Shown here: in pieces, positions 35,041 to 45,040 of the stretch | Position numbering within the stretch: the first letter of the stretch is position 1 | How the letters are laid out: each line of letters begins with the position of its first letter | Assembly: GCA_936432065.2 (NCBI GenBank) | Contig: OW386285.2 | Coordinates: 410,394,547-410,458,546, forward strand | Length of the DNA: 64,000 nucleotides | Reading direction: 5' to 3' | Origin: Rutpela maculata | Taxonomy: Eukaryota > Arthropoda > Insecta > Coleoptera > Cerambycidae | The notes under the pieces: model-generated | Databases searched by the model: none | Seen by the model: the letters and a program-made list of their open reading frames with translations, nothing else | What the model was told of the DNA's origin: nothing | Made by a program: the position numbers and the translations under genes

Positions 35041-35400
35041 TTAATCAAAAATTATTTCAGCGGGAAATAATGAAATGAGGTCGGCTTCATCATCGTTGAA
35101 CTCAGATTCAACGGTTGTATCCTCGGACATCGTATTGAGACATGACTGGCCCCGACAAAAGCCACACGCTACGGAACATTGCAATCCTATTTTTCTGGAT
35201 CCACAATTGATGCCACAACCTTTTGTGCAATTGCAGAAAATAGAATTGAGAAATTCATCTGGTGCAAGAGAAATCAGAGTATTGTTGGCTCTAATAAATT
35301 ATTGTTTAAAGACCAACCTCATTGCTGAGGGTCTGAATCATTTCCCAGCCAAGTTTGACCTGGTAATATACCCTGAATAGATGTTGGGTAGCTGCTGCTG
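35041..35400 (-). pseudogene. CXC-type Cys-rich ORF pseudogene, copy 2
   Basis: On the minus strand the frame LAPDEFLNSIFCNCTKGCG, then INCGSRKIGLQCSVACGFC, RGQSCLNTMSED and an acidic tail ends at a TAA at 35043-35041. Upstream, two frameshifts are needed to read VYYQV and a GW-x-LNNNLL segment. The Cys pattern and the AP-x-EFL lead-in match the copy at 17829-18419. Here the usual C-x-C reads C-x-S. It lies close to the left inverted repeat at 34615. Confidence 0.6.
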
Positions 35401-36408
35401 TGGGTGGAAGTGACGACAATTGGACAGGCTTATTTAGTCTAGTGCATTTTGCAAAACTAAAATATCTATAATTATCAATTGAAGTCTCTTTTTTTGGAGC
35501 TCCTTACATAGCTAAAATAAATAATAATAGGTAGGTAAAATTTTCTGGTAGATTTGTGATAGATTTTTGGTATACCTATTATTATGATTAAGAGTTTTGC
35601 TTAGCATTAACATATGTTTTGTTTAAAATGTTATTAAGGATTAAGAGGACACAACACCAATCAAAAAGTTTCATCGGTAAAGCTAAAGCTGAAGTGGGGC
35701 GAAGGGTAGGCAGTGTGGCTATTATAGGGCATCTGCATATGACATCACAGCTAACCTCAAAAATATGTGTTTCTTAAGAGTTAAGAGAGTATTATGCAGC
35801 TATTATTAAAATTTCTGCCTGGTTCCGGTATTTTCAACTAAAATTTAATTCATTGTAATGCTTATGAAGTTCTAAATACTTTGTCCTAATAAGATAGGAC
35901 TCTTTTTGTAGGTTGGAGATCTAACCTGTAATTAGCAGTCTATTTTTAATAATTTTTATTAATCAACAATATTGAAAAATTGTTTACGTGAATTTTTAAA
36001 TATTTGCTTGGAGCCAGTACGGCTCCAAGCTAAAAATGCATATATAAACATTAAAAATGAGAATATACTTGAAAAACTAGCCGTACTTCCATGGCGAAAC
36101 TGCCCCCGGTAGGAACCTATATCGTAACCTATGTTATATTGTAGAGGGCGCTAATAGTAGTTGATCGAGTGGATATTAGCTCTATATCTTAGTTAATTGA
36201 GGAGCTATTTGAAAAAAAGTGTCCGGAAACGATTATTTTTCAAAGCGATATATCTTAGTTAATTTTACAACTAGGGAAATAAAACTAAATGGCAGTATTA
36301 TGGTACACTTCACAGTTTATTTTATAGCATTTCCTATGGGCCAAGCCTAAATAAAAGTATTTAAAGAATGCAAAGACAAATTTTGTCAATCGATTTCTAT
36401 CAGATCTA

Positions 36409-37281
36409 ATTGAATTACCACTTTGAAAAAAATATATAATAATTGTCTATGTCTTGCCTAACAACATGCCAAGTTTCATTAAAATCCAAGAGGTGCAACA
36501 TGTCTAAAAAAAAATTTAAGTAAGTGGACCACCTTAAACGACCACTATGTTGACGCTTCTAATTTGCATTATGTTTCATTAATCTTTGGAAAAGTTGCGT
36601 TTTGACAGCTCATAAAAAGTATATCAACGGTTGGTGGTGTCAACTAGAATATTACAATGTTTTTTTTTTTATCTACTTTTATAGTGACTATAGTCGGTCT
36701 CAGTTAAGAATGCAGTTGTTTACGTTATGAGCGGAGCACAATTTACACAGGATATGGGAATTTCCAAGTAAATGGAATCCCCCCATGGCTGACTCAAGCC
36801 AGTTGGTACATAAAATTAAAATTAACGGTTTAAATTGGTTTTTATTTGGCACTTTTCTTTTATACATTGAAACTGAAATACATTGAAATTATTTAATTCA
36901 TATTGCAACATATTTTATTTAGAGTAATAAAAGCTCATTATAGACGTAAATCCTCTAAAAATGTCAGTGTTGCTTGTGCTCGATATCAGGCGAGCTGTTC
37001 TGAACTGTCACTATAAAAGTAGATCAAAAAAACATTGTAACAGGCTAGTTGACACCACCAACCGTTGATATACTTTTTATGAGCTCCCAAAACGCAACTT
37101 TTCCAAAGATTATTGAAATCTAATGCAAATTAAAAGCGTCAACATAGTGGCCGTAAGGTAGTCCACTTACTTTAAATTTTTTTTCGGCATGTTGCACCTC
37201 TTGGATTTTATTGAAACTTGGCGTGCTGTTAGGCAAGACATAGACTATTATTGTATATTTTTTTCAAAGTGGTAATTCAAT
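36409..37281. mobile_element. Foldback C inside element B
   Basis: The arms 36409-36689 and 37007-37281 are inverted copies (ATTGAATTACCACTTTG at both ends; CAACGGTTGGTGGTGTCAAC inside). The unique centre is about 320 bp with no gene. Confidence 0.75.
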
Positions 37282-37584
37282 AGGGAAGATGCATGAAATT
37301 TTAAAATGCTTGAAAAAGTGATTTGCTCTTAATTTCCATTACGCAGAAAATGATTATAACAAAAGAAATTCAAAATAAAATTTATTTTCCGTAAAATTAA
37401 TATTTAGATTATGCTGTAATTTGTAAACAAAACCACGTGACTGCAAACGGTTTCTTATTGGCATGAAGTCAGTGACGACATCTGTTAGTCGGATAATTTG
37501 TCCAAAGTAGACGCAGTGTCCTAACCTCTCGCTGACGTCTGTCATCGAACTAATTTTGGAGAATCTTGAATGTAAGATTACCAT

Positions 37585-37641
37585 ATTTGTAGTGATACTC
37601 TTAGTTTTACATTTAGGCACAATGCAATATTTGTAATTCAT
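37585..37641 (-). pseudogene. THAP-like N-terminal fragment
   Basis: The minus-strand ATG at 37641 begins MNYKYCIVPKCKTKSITTN, the C-x2-P-x-C opening of insect THAP domains, similar to the relic at 6062. The rest of the domain is not recognisable in this frame; a GTAATC just after could be a donor. It is within element B, so that element may derive from a THAP-transposase family. Confidence 0.35.
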
Positions 37642-38531
37642 AAGTCATAATAATGTTGTTCACTAGCTCATTAACCAAATAGTAACACAATAACACCACA
37701 AACAAGAACTTGGTAAACTGACTGTAAACAATAAACAGTAAACTGACATTTGACAAACCCATCGAAATTGCTTTAGATATACGAAACTATAGAAGCATGT
37801 TTCTACGGAAAAATAAACTTCCGTTCACTATTCCGTCCTTGTCTGGCAAGATCTGATTGGTTGAAGAAAACGTCTGATTGGCTTAACCGTCTGTACACAG
37901 ACCGAGAAAAAGGATGGAGTATAGTGCACGCAAGTTTCTCTCTCTGAGTCATTTCCTCTAGTCGAGTGCACCTTCCAGTTTGTTATTAATTTTAATGGAC
38001 AAATCATAACGGGAAACGTCACAGTGAATGGCGCCAAATAACTGCCGTTTCGAAATATCCAAATTCCTCACCGATGAAATTATTTATTTTCTGGCTGTAT
38101 TAATATTCAAAAAATCGTAAATTTTACATTTTTATAACTTTTTTTTGATGCTGTATCGATTTTCATTATAAAAAAAAATCATGCAACTTCTCTATTAGAT
38201 CTGATAGAAATAGATTGACAAAATTTTTCTTTGCATTTTTTAAATACTTTTATTTAGGCTTGGCCCATAGGAAATGCTATAAAATAAACTATAAAGTGTA
38301 CCATAACACTGCCATTTAGTTTTATTTTCCTAGCTTTAAAATTAACTAAGATATATCGCTTTGAAAAAAAGTCATCTTCGGACACTTTTTTTCAAATAGC
38401 TCCTCAATTAACTAAGATATAGAGCTAATATCTACTCGATCAACTACTATTAGCGCCCTCTACAATATAACATAGGTTACGATATAGGTTCCTATCGGGG
38501 GCAGTTTCGCCATGGAAGTACGGCTAGACTC

Positions 38532-38955
38532 TTTAAGGTTATGTTGGTTACATAATGCAGATTCTGCTGTAGGTGGCACTATCTATTAAAAAGCATTGTA
38601 CTAAAAGTCTTGACTGGGAATAGGCAGTTTTTAGCCAAACAGCTGGCGTTATTAAACTGAATTCTAAGTAAATGAATACTACACTTCTATTGAAGAAAGT
38701 TTTTAGCTAAAATTTGTTTATTATGAAGTGTGAAGAGACATCTTTGTAATAAACAAATTTTAGCTAAAAACTTTCTTCAATAGAAGTGTAGTATTCATTT
38801 ACTTACAAGAATATCTTTTTTTTTTTTCAGTTTAATAACACCAGTCGTTTGGCTAAAAACTGCTTTTTCCCAGTCAAGACTTTTAGTACAGTTCTTTTTA
38901 ATAGATGATGCCACCTACAGCAGCATCTGCATCATGTAACCAACATAACCTTAAA
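38532..38955. repeat. Palindrome D in the right arm of foldback A
   Basis: TTTAAGGTTATGTTGG ... GTACTAAAAGTCTTGACTGG ... ACACTTCTATTGAAGAAAG is inverted around a centre near 38740. The arms are about 200 bp and nearly identical. Confidence 0.75.
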
Positions 38956-39425
38956 TTTTAAGTTATTCAAGTTTATTCTCATTTTTAATGTTTGTATATG
39001 CATTTTTAGCTTCGAGCCATACTGGCTCCAAGCAAATATTAAAAAATTCACGTAAGTAATTTTTCAATATTATTGATTAATAAAAATAGCTAATTACAGG
39101 TTAGATTTCTAACCTATAAAGAGAGTCCTATTTTATTAGGACAAAGTATTTAGAACTTCATAAGCATTACACTGAGTTAAATTTTAGTTGAAAATACCGG
39201 AACCAGGCAGAAATTTTAATATTCTTAAATCTTAAGAAACACAGCTGTGACGTCATGTGCAGATGCCCTATAATAGCCACACTGCCTACCCTTCGCCCCA
39301 CTTCAGCTTTAGCTTTACCGATGAAACTGTGATTGGTGTTGTCTCCTCTTAAGTTTTTAATACCAGAATCGGTTCTGTTTTTTTTTCTTTGCTAGTTTTA
39401 AGATACATATATAGGCAATAATTAT

Positions 39426-39883
39426 TGTAATATGTTGCACCCCTTAAAATTTAAGGTTATGTTACTAAAAAGTAGGCAGACTTCAACAGATCGAATGTCT
39501 GAATGAATGTAGTGTATTTGCACCTACTCGAAAAAGAACCTACCAGAAGATTCCAAAGTGACATCTGGAATTATCGAGAGAATGGTGGCGTCATCACAGA
39601 ACAATCGAGATCTGTCATTTTTAGGTATAAAAAGACCGACCGCATTCTCGGCGAGTAGTTCAGAAAGTTCAGAAAGTATAGAAAGTGAGGTTAAGAGTTC
39701 AAAAAGAAACAAAGTGATAAACATTGTGATTTTAGTCAGTAAAGTGCATTTAAATTAACAATAGTATTGTGAAGTATCCAGTAAATATTTAATAAAGTGT
39801 GTTAGTGGACAATCTCTTGTTATAATTTTTGGAACCCACGGATTTTGCAAGGGGTAGTTTCCTAAGGGTGGAAACACGTGACA
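39426..39883 (+). repeat. 5' LTR of gypsy-type copy 1
   Basis: TG...CA ends; TATA box TATAAAAA at 39626-39633 and AATAAA at 39791-39796. Open frames inside it are not genes. Confidence 0.9.
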
Positions 39884-40327
39884 AATTGGTGTCAGAAGCG
39901 GAATTTTATGACAAGAGGAGCTCTGAAGTTGTGCTGGAGTGTTCGAGAAGGATTCTCGAGGGTTAGTGCTAACACAGGACTAATTTACTGGACATTGTTC
40001 GAGGGTTATTTTCGAACAGGAAAATAGTGTTAAGTGCATTTCTGAGACATTGTAGAACATTTTATTAGGACATTAGTGTGATAATTAAATCCTTTGAACT
40101 GAGAAGTGATAGAGACACTGAAAAAGACTCATTTATTTGTGTTAGTGCGTGAAAAATTTCTAGAACTTTTCTATTTGGACATTAGTGGAGATTATTAAAT
40201 TCTCTGAACTGGATAGTGACAAAAGACTCTGAATAAGACTTTTTCGTGCTAATTCGAGATTTTTCTGGAAAGTTCTATTACCGATATTGACGTAACAGTT
40301 AAATTTATTTTATTTTAATTTCATCGT

Positions 40328-43099
40328 ATGCCCGTAACAACAAGAAGTATGGCATCCGATAAACAAATACAGGACTTATTCGAACAATTCCAAAAAATGA
40401 TGGCGCAGCAACGGCAGGAAGACAAAGAAGAACAGGAGAAAAAACGTCAGGAAGAAAAAGAAGAGCAAGAAAGAAAACGCCAGGAGGAAGAAAAACGGCG
40501 TCAAGAAGAAAGGGACGAATTAAAGAAAATTATGGAAGATCAGGAAATAAGACGTCAGAAAGAAAAAGAGGATGAAGAAAGAAGACGTCAAGAAGAGAAA
40601 GACGAATTGAGACAAATTATGGAAGACCTGAAGATACGACAGCAAGAGGAGAAAGAAGAACAAGAAAGACGACATCAAGAGGAAAAACAGGGGCAAGAAA
40701 GACGCCAGGAAGAATTAAGGAAAATTCTAAATGAACAAATCAAAATACAACAGGACGCTATAATTTCTGCCAATGAAGTACTAAAATGTGAAGTCAAAGA
40801 AGAGATAAACAAGGTCGAAGGTAAAGTAGGAGTAGTCGAGACAGAAGTCAGTCAAGTAAAAGGAGAAGTAACCGAAGTTAAAGACAAAGTAAACAAGTTC
40901 GAAGAAGAAGTCAAAGGAGAAATAGACCGGCTTAAACGACAGTTGAGAGATAGAGGAAGCCAGCAAGTGGTATCATCAGGACAGCGACTAAAACCTCCTT
41001 CTTTTGATGGCCAAAGTTCCTGGACGACGTACAAGAGGCAGTTTGAGGCAGCAGCGTGTGCGAACAATTGGGATAATGAGGAAAAGGCCATGGCATTAGT
41101 TCTAGCATTAAGGGGCCAAGCTTCAGAGTTGCTCCAAACCATCCCAGTTGAGAAACAAAGGGACTTTAAAGTCTTGGAGGCTGCATTAGACTTGAGGTAT
41201 GGCGATCAACACCTTGCCCAATTATACCAGACTCAGCTGAAATCCCGGATGCAAAAAGCTGGGGAAAGTTTACAAGAATTTGAAACTGCGATAGAGAGAC
41301 TGGCACACCTGGCGTATCCAAATGCACCTAAAGAATTCCAGGAACAATTAGCCGTGGGGGCCTTTTTAGATGGTATAAGGGACGAAGAGGTCAGGCGAGT
41401 TCTGAGGCTGACGAGACACCAAAGTAGTAGCGAAGCTTTGGTGCGTGCACTCGAAGTAGAAGCCGCTTACAGGGATACTCCAAGGTCGAGAGTGCGAGCT
41501 GTGACTCTCGAAGAATCGCTACCAGAAATGAACCAGAACCCCTTGCTGACTGAGATGCAGAAAATATTCACCAAATTATGCGATAAATTGGATGGCCTCG
41601 GAAATCAGGAAAAACAACAAAATAAAGGAAAGCCGAGCGGAGGTATTAAATGTTACAACTGCGGCAAGGTAGGACACATGAAGCGAGACTGTCGACAGCA
41701 GAATTCGGAGAGTCGAGTAAATGCTGTGAATCTTGAAGAGAAGCAGGAAAACAGTACCAAGGGGGTTGTTCTGGCTAGGGAATGCAGTGACCCCAGAGAA
41801 ATAAAGATTTCCCAGCTTCGAAGAATCGCAAGCAGTCTGTTGTTGCATGGATATGTGAACGGAAGAAAATGTTTGTTTACCATCGACACAGGTACTACGT
41901 CATCAATAGTACGGCCAGGATTTATATCGGGCATAAAGATTACCAAGAGGCAAAATGAAGAAGTAATCGTCCGGACAGCTACGGGGGACAGGGCTACGGT
42001 TCATGGAGAAGTAGACCTGGGTTTGCAGATTGGGCATTTGAGGTTCGACCACAGGGTCATCGTGGCTGACATTACGGATGACTTCATTTTGGGACTGGAC
42101 ATTATGGAACAGTATGGATTTATTGTTGACGTAGGAAAGCGAATGTTAAGGATTGGGAACGAACAATTTATTCTGTCAAAAGTGAACGACCAATGCGAGA
42201 AAACCAGGCTGTTGACAACGCAGGCAGTCAAAACTCCTGCATTATCCAGAAAACCAGACAAAGAAGATTGCAAGCGCTACCCTCAGGTGGAAAGATTGTC
42301 AAACATGGTTGAAGTCAACACTGTCAAGGTTGATCTCCCAGAGAGTTGGTCAAAGAAAACTCTGAGGCAAGAGCAATTGCGCGATGTAGAAATCGGACCC
42401 ATGTTGAGAGCAAAAGAAGAGGGAACGCGTCCAGCATGGAAGGATGTTTCCAACAAAGAAGTGGGGCTGAAGGCTTTATGGTCACAATGGGATTCACTTA
42501 CGGTCGTAGATGGGCTTTTGAGGAGAGCATGGGAAAGCCCAGATGGGAAGCAGGTTGCCATGCGTCTAGTGATTCCCAGGTGTCGTGTACCAGAAGTACT
42601 CCAGGAAGCACATAATGAAACGTCCAGCAGACACTTCGGCATAAACAAGACATTGAGTAGAGCACGGGAACAGTTCTATTGGGTTAATAGTCGCCAGGAT
42701 GTGGAGGCCTGGTGTCGCAAGTGTAAGAATTGTGCTGCCCGTGGGGAACCATTTTCCATGAGCAACTACAGAAATGGAAGTCGAGAACAGCCGAAGAATG
42801 ACCGAGAGCAGATGAACAAAACTAGTAACCGATTGAAGGCTCGTTATGATCAGAATGCCAGTACAGGGGGATTCAAGGTGGGAGATCTGGTTTGGCTGTA
42901 CAACCCACAGCGGAAGGAATGGAGACCCCCGAAATTTCAACCTCCTTGGGATGGACCGTACACTGTTATTACCCGAATTAATGATGTCGTCTATCGTATT
43001 CAACGAAACAAAAAGTCCAAGATGAAGATCGTACACTTGGATAGACTGGCGAAGTATGTGAAAGAGGCTGAATTGCCTGACCGGGACGTTCAGGCTTAA
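40328..43099 (+). CDS. Gag-protease-integrase remnant ORF without reverse transcriptase
   Basis: 923 residues in one frame. Residues 1-210 are an extreme Glu/Arg/Lys/Gln coiled coil with repeated RRQEEK-like units. Residues about 215-420 are a gypsy-type Gag capsid region (PPSFDGQSSWTTYKRQFEAA; FLDGIRDEEVRRVLRL). A CCHC knuckle (CYNCGKVGHMKRDC) starts near residue 442. An aspartic protease (FTIDTGTTSSIV, Asp near 520; later ILGLDIMEQYG) follows. Reverse transcriptase and RNase H, usually some 450 residues, are absent. The frame continues into the linker and the integrase HHCC zinc domain (His near 762, CRKCKNC near 796), skips the DDE core, and ends in the integrase C-terminus (FKVGDLVWLYNPQ, WDGPYTVI). 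The leader 39884-40327 carries a diverged direct repeat of about 115 bp. Confidence 0.9.
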   Translation: MPVTTRSMASDKQIQDLFEQFQKMMAQQRQEDKEEQEKKRQEEKEEQERKRQEEEKRRQEERDELKKIMEDQEIRRQKEKEDEERRRQEEKDELRQIMEDLKIRQQEEKEEQERRHQEEKQGQERRQEELRKILNEQIKIQQDAIISANEVLKCEVKEEINKVEGKVGVVETEVSQVKGEVTEVKDKVNKFEEEVKGEIDRLKRQLRDRGSQQVVSSGQRLKPPSFDGQSSWTTYKRQFEAAACANNWDNEEKAMALVLALRGQASELLQTIPVEKQRDFKVLEAALDLRYGDQHLAQLYQTQLKSRMQKAGESLQEFETAIERLAHLAYPNAPKEFQEQLAVGAFLDGIRDEEVRRVLRLTRHQSSSEALVRALEVEAAYRDTPRSRVRAVTLEESLPEMNQNPLLTEMQKIFTKLCDKLDGLGNQEKQQNKGKPSGGIKCYNCGKVGHMKRDCRQQNSESRVNAVNLEEKQENSTKGVVLARECSDPREIKISQLRRIASSLLLHGYVNGRKCLFTIDTGTTSSIVRPGFISGIKITKRQNEEVIVRTATGDRATVHGEVDLGLQIGHLRFDHRVIVADITDDFILGLDIMEQYGFIVDVGKRMLRIGNEQFILSKVNDQCEKTRLLTTQAVKTPALSRKPDKEDCKRYPQVERLSNMVEVNTVKVDLPESWSKKTLRQEQLRDVEIGPMLRAKEEGTRPAWKDVSNKEVGLKALWSQWDSLTVVDGLLRRAWESPDGKQVAMRLVIPRCRVPEVLQEAHNETSSRHFGINKTLSRAREQFYWVNSRQDVEAWCRKCKNCAARGEPFSMSNYRNGSREQPKNDREQMNKTSNRLKARYDQNASTGGFKVGDLVWLYNPQRKEWRPPKFQPPWDGPYTVITRINDVVYRIQRNKKSKMKIVHLDRLAKYVKEAELPDRDVQA

Positions 43100-43110
43100 G
43101 GAGGGGGCAG

Positions 43111-43568
43111 TGTAATATGTTGCACCCCTTAAAATTTAAGGTTATGTTACTAAAAAGTAGGCAGACTTCAACAGATCGAATGTCTGAATGAATGTAGTGT
43201 ATTTGCACCTACTCGAAAAAGAACCTACCAGAAGATTCCAAAGTGACATCTGGAATTATCGAGAGAATGGTGGCGTCATCACAGAACAATCGAGATCTGT
43301 CATTTTTAGGTATAAAAAGACCGACCGCATTCTCGGCGAGTAGTTCAGAAAGTTCAGAAAGTATAGAAAGTGAGGTTAAGAGTTCAAAAAGAAACAAAGT
43401 GATAAACATTGTGATTTTAGTCAGTAAAGTGCATTTAAATTAACAATAGTATTGTGAAGTATCCAGTAAATATTTAATAAAGTGTGTTAGTGGACAATCT
43501 CTTGTTATAATTTTTGGAACCCACGGATTTTGCAAGGGGTAGTTTCCTAAGGGTGGAAACACGTGACA
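43111..43568 (+). repeat. 3' LTR of gypsy-type copy 1
   Basis: 458 bp; I see no difference from the 5' LTR. Confidence 0.9.
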
Positions 43569-43582
43569 TTATGTTTTGTAAT

Positions 43583-43640
43583 ATTGATTTATTCATCTCA
43601 AAACTTAACATATGTTAAGTTTTGAGATGAATAAATCAAT
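43583..43640. repeat. Perfect 58-bp palindrome
   Basis: Two exact 29-base halves meeting at ACAT|ATGT with no spacer, 15 bases after the 3' LTR. It can form a cruciform. Confidence 0.95.
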
Positions 43641-43929
43641 TTTCTGACTATCCCGAATTACCGAAGTGTACTTTTCATATAATTCGTAAAAAAATTCAAC
43701 AACTTCTTAAAAATTTCTTTAGTAGATTTTTTGTAGATTCAAGAAAAAAAATTAGTAGATTCGCACGAAAAAATGTGGCAACACTGCTTACTATTATTAT
43801 TATTATTATGAAGAAGGGTCTATTTCAAGGATATCGGATAAGAAATTATGCGGGTATATGTGCATAAACAATGTTCCTATGTATACATAGGTCTTGTGTT
43901 ATCTATATACACCATTATACATATAGAAT
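43641..43929. other. Intron sequence, no gene seen
   Basis: Contains an (ATT)n tract at 43792-43808. No coding frame. Confidence 0.35.
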
Positions 43930-44348
43930 AGTGGCGCATGCACTTTGCTCCGAAGTTTCTCAGCCCAATATCTCGAAAACTATTGGTTCTACGTAAATTT
44001 TGTATACAACTATTTTTATGCAGATTAATCTTACGAACAAATTTTATAAAAACCGAAATTAACGTAAAACCGATAATTTACGAGATATTTGAAAAAAACT
44101 GATTTTCGTAACCTTTGACCTTCTGTAACTTTTGTAACCGTCCAGTTGGCTTTATGGACTTTTGAGAAATTATTTGTGACGCCAAAATCCCGTTGGAAAA
44201 TCTTCGGTTGGATTTTTTTAGAGGTTTGGCCTTTTTTGTATAAAATTACTGGGTTAAAAATACATTTTTACAGACATTTTTTTCTCTTGGATCGTCTTTA
44301 ACTATAATTTACAATTTTTTTTTTAACCAAATCTGTTTGTCTTTCCAG

Positions 44349-44577
44349 GTTTTAAAATTAAGAAAAGAACTAGATGATGAACTCAGGGAACAGTTGAAAC
44401 GTCAATCTCAAGCTTTCCATGATCATTTAGCGGAAGCTATCAAAGCAAGAGAAATGGAAATAGAGAGGGAACTAGCGAGAAAGTATGACGAATTACTAGA
44501 GTCTGAACGCTGTCGGTTCAAAATGCAATTGTCAACTGTTATTGGAAGACTGCGAGGGTTGGATGTAGCAGTAAAAG
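44349..44577 (+). CDS. Mic60: Mic60/mitofilin exon 6 (end of coiled coil)
   Basis: After a ctttccag acceptor in phase 0, 76 codons run to AAAAG|GTTAGA. They include LRKELDDELREQLKRQSQAF, HDHLAEAIKAREMEIEREL, ARKYDELLESERCRFKMQL and VIGRLRGLDVAVKG. The last segment (G-R-L-R-G-L-x-x-A) matches the hinge just before the C-terminal mitofilin domain as I know it. The donor GTTAGA is non-ideal. No following exon was recognised up to 64000. Confidence 0.85.
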
Positions 44578-45040
44578 GTTAGAAATATTGTAAACTGCCC
44601 TTGTTATAAGACTTATTATGCTCTATTCAATATTGACATTTTTGTTTATATTGAAAATAAAATGTACTCTTGTTGCAATGATCAAGGTTGTCATCATCCA
44701 ATGAGCAAAATGCATACATTTTTTTGACATCACCGAATAATAGATCACTAAAAAGCGTTATTTTCTATGTATTTTTTATTTTTTTTTTTTATCCGAATTA
44801 AAGGATAAAAAAATAATTTAGTTTCGCTGAGAATTTAGACACGTTCAAACGAAGCAAGTTTCCCGCCATTTGCGTGTGACGTCATCCGGCATTTAGCATT
44901 GGCAATGTTTATTAGTATTATTTTCAACAGATATTTAATCTATGTACTTAGTGGTGGCAAACTATTTAATATAAAAAAGTTATATAATCTGAGACGAAAA
45001 ACAATAGTTAATGTTGATAAAAATATTAAAATAATGCATT
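44578..45040. other. Intron sequence, no gene seen
   Basis: AT-rich; the last eight bases (AATGCATT) are the left target duplication of the following hAT element. Confidence 0.4.

Larger units (their letters stand above)
36077..38527. mobile_element. Long-TIR element B inside foldback A
   Basis: CTAGCCGTACTTCCATGG at the left is inverted at 38527. Matching arms of about 330 bp run to 36410 and from 38180 (shared TAGAGGGCGCTAATAGTAG and TTTCTATCAGATCTAAT). It contains palindrome C and a THAP-like start codon region at 37641. Confidence 0.75.
35641..39352. mobile_element. Foldback element A, host of further nested foldbacks
   Basis: The left arm TTAAGAGGACACAACACC ... GCTGAAGTGGGGCGAAGGG is inverted at 39352 leftwards. 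The arms are about 400 bp and include the GGCTCCAAGC segment. The solo arm copy at 14636-15120 belongs to the same family. The interior contains element B (36077-38527) and palindrome D (38532-38955). Confidence 0.75.
39426..43568 (+). mobile_element. Non-autonomous Ty3/gypsy-type LTR retrotransposon, copy 1
   Basis: 4143 bp flanked by a 4-bp duplication TTAT (39422-39425, 43569-43572). The two 458-bp LTRs look identical, start TGTAATATG and end ACGTGACA. A primer-binding-like site (TGGTGTCAGAAGCGG) starts at 39887, and the polypurine tract GGAGGGGGCAG ends at 43110. One long ORF lacks reverse transcriptase. Matching LTRs point to a recent insertion. Confidence 0.9.
34615..44224. mobile_element. 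Large inverted-repeat element carrying a CXC ORF, with nested insertions
   Basis: The left end CCTCTAAAAAAATCCAACTG is inverted at 44224, and matching continues for about 300 bp (TCTCAAAAGTCCATAAAGCC and GTTACAGAAGGTCAAAGG, with their complements at 43940-44224). Between the arms are a CXC ORF relic, a nest of foldbacks (35641-39352) and an LTR retrotransposon (39426-43568). The original element was roughly 1.8 kb plus whatever is lost. Confidence 0.6.

Noticed and set aside
39524..39758. 66-codon frames inside the LTR, repeated at 43209-43443, and 88-89-codon frames in the other copy's LTRs
   Set aside because: They lie within LTR promoter and R/U5 sequence and repeat only because LTRs repeat.
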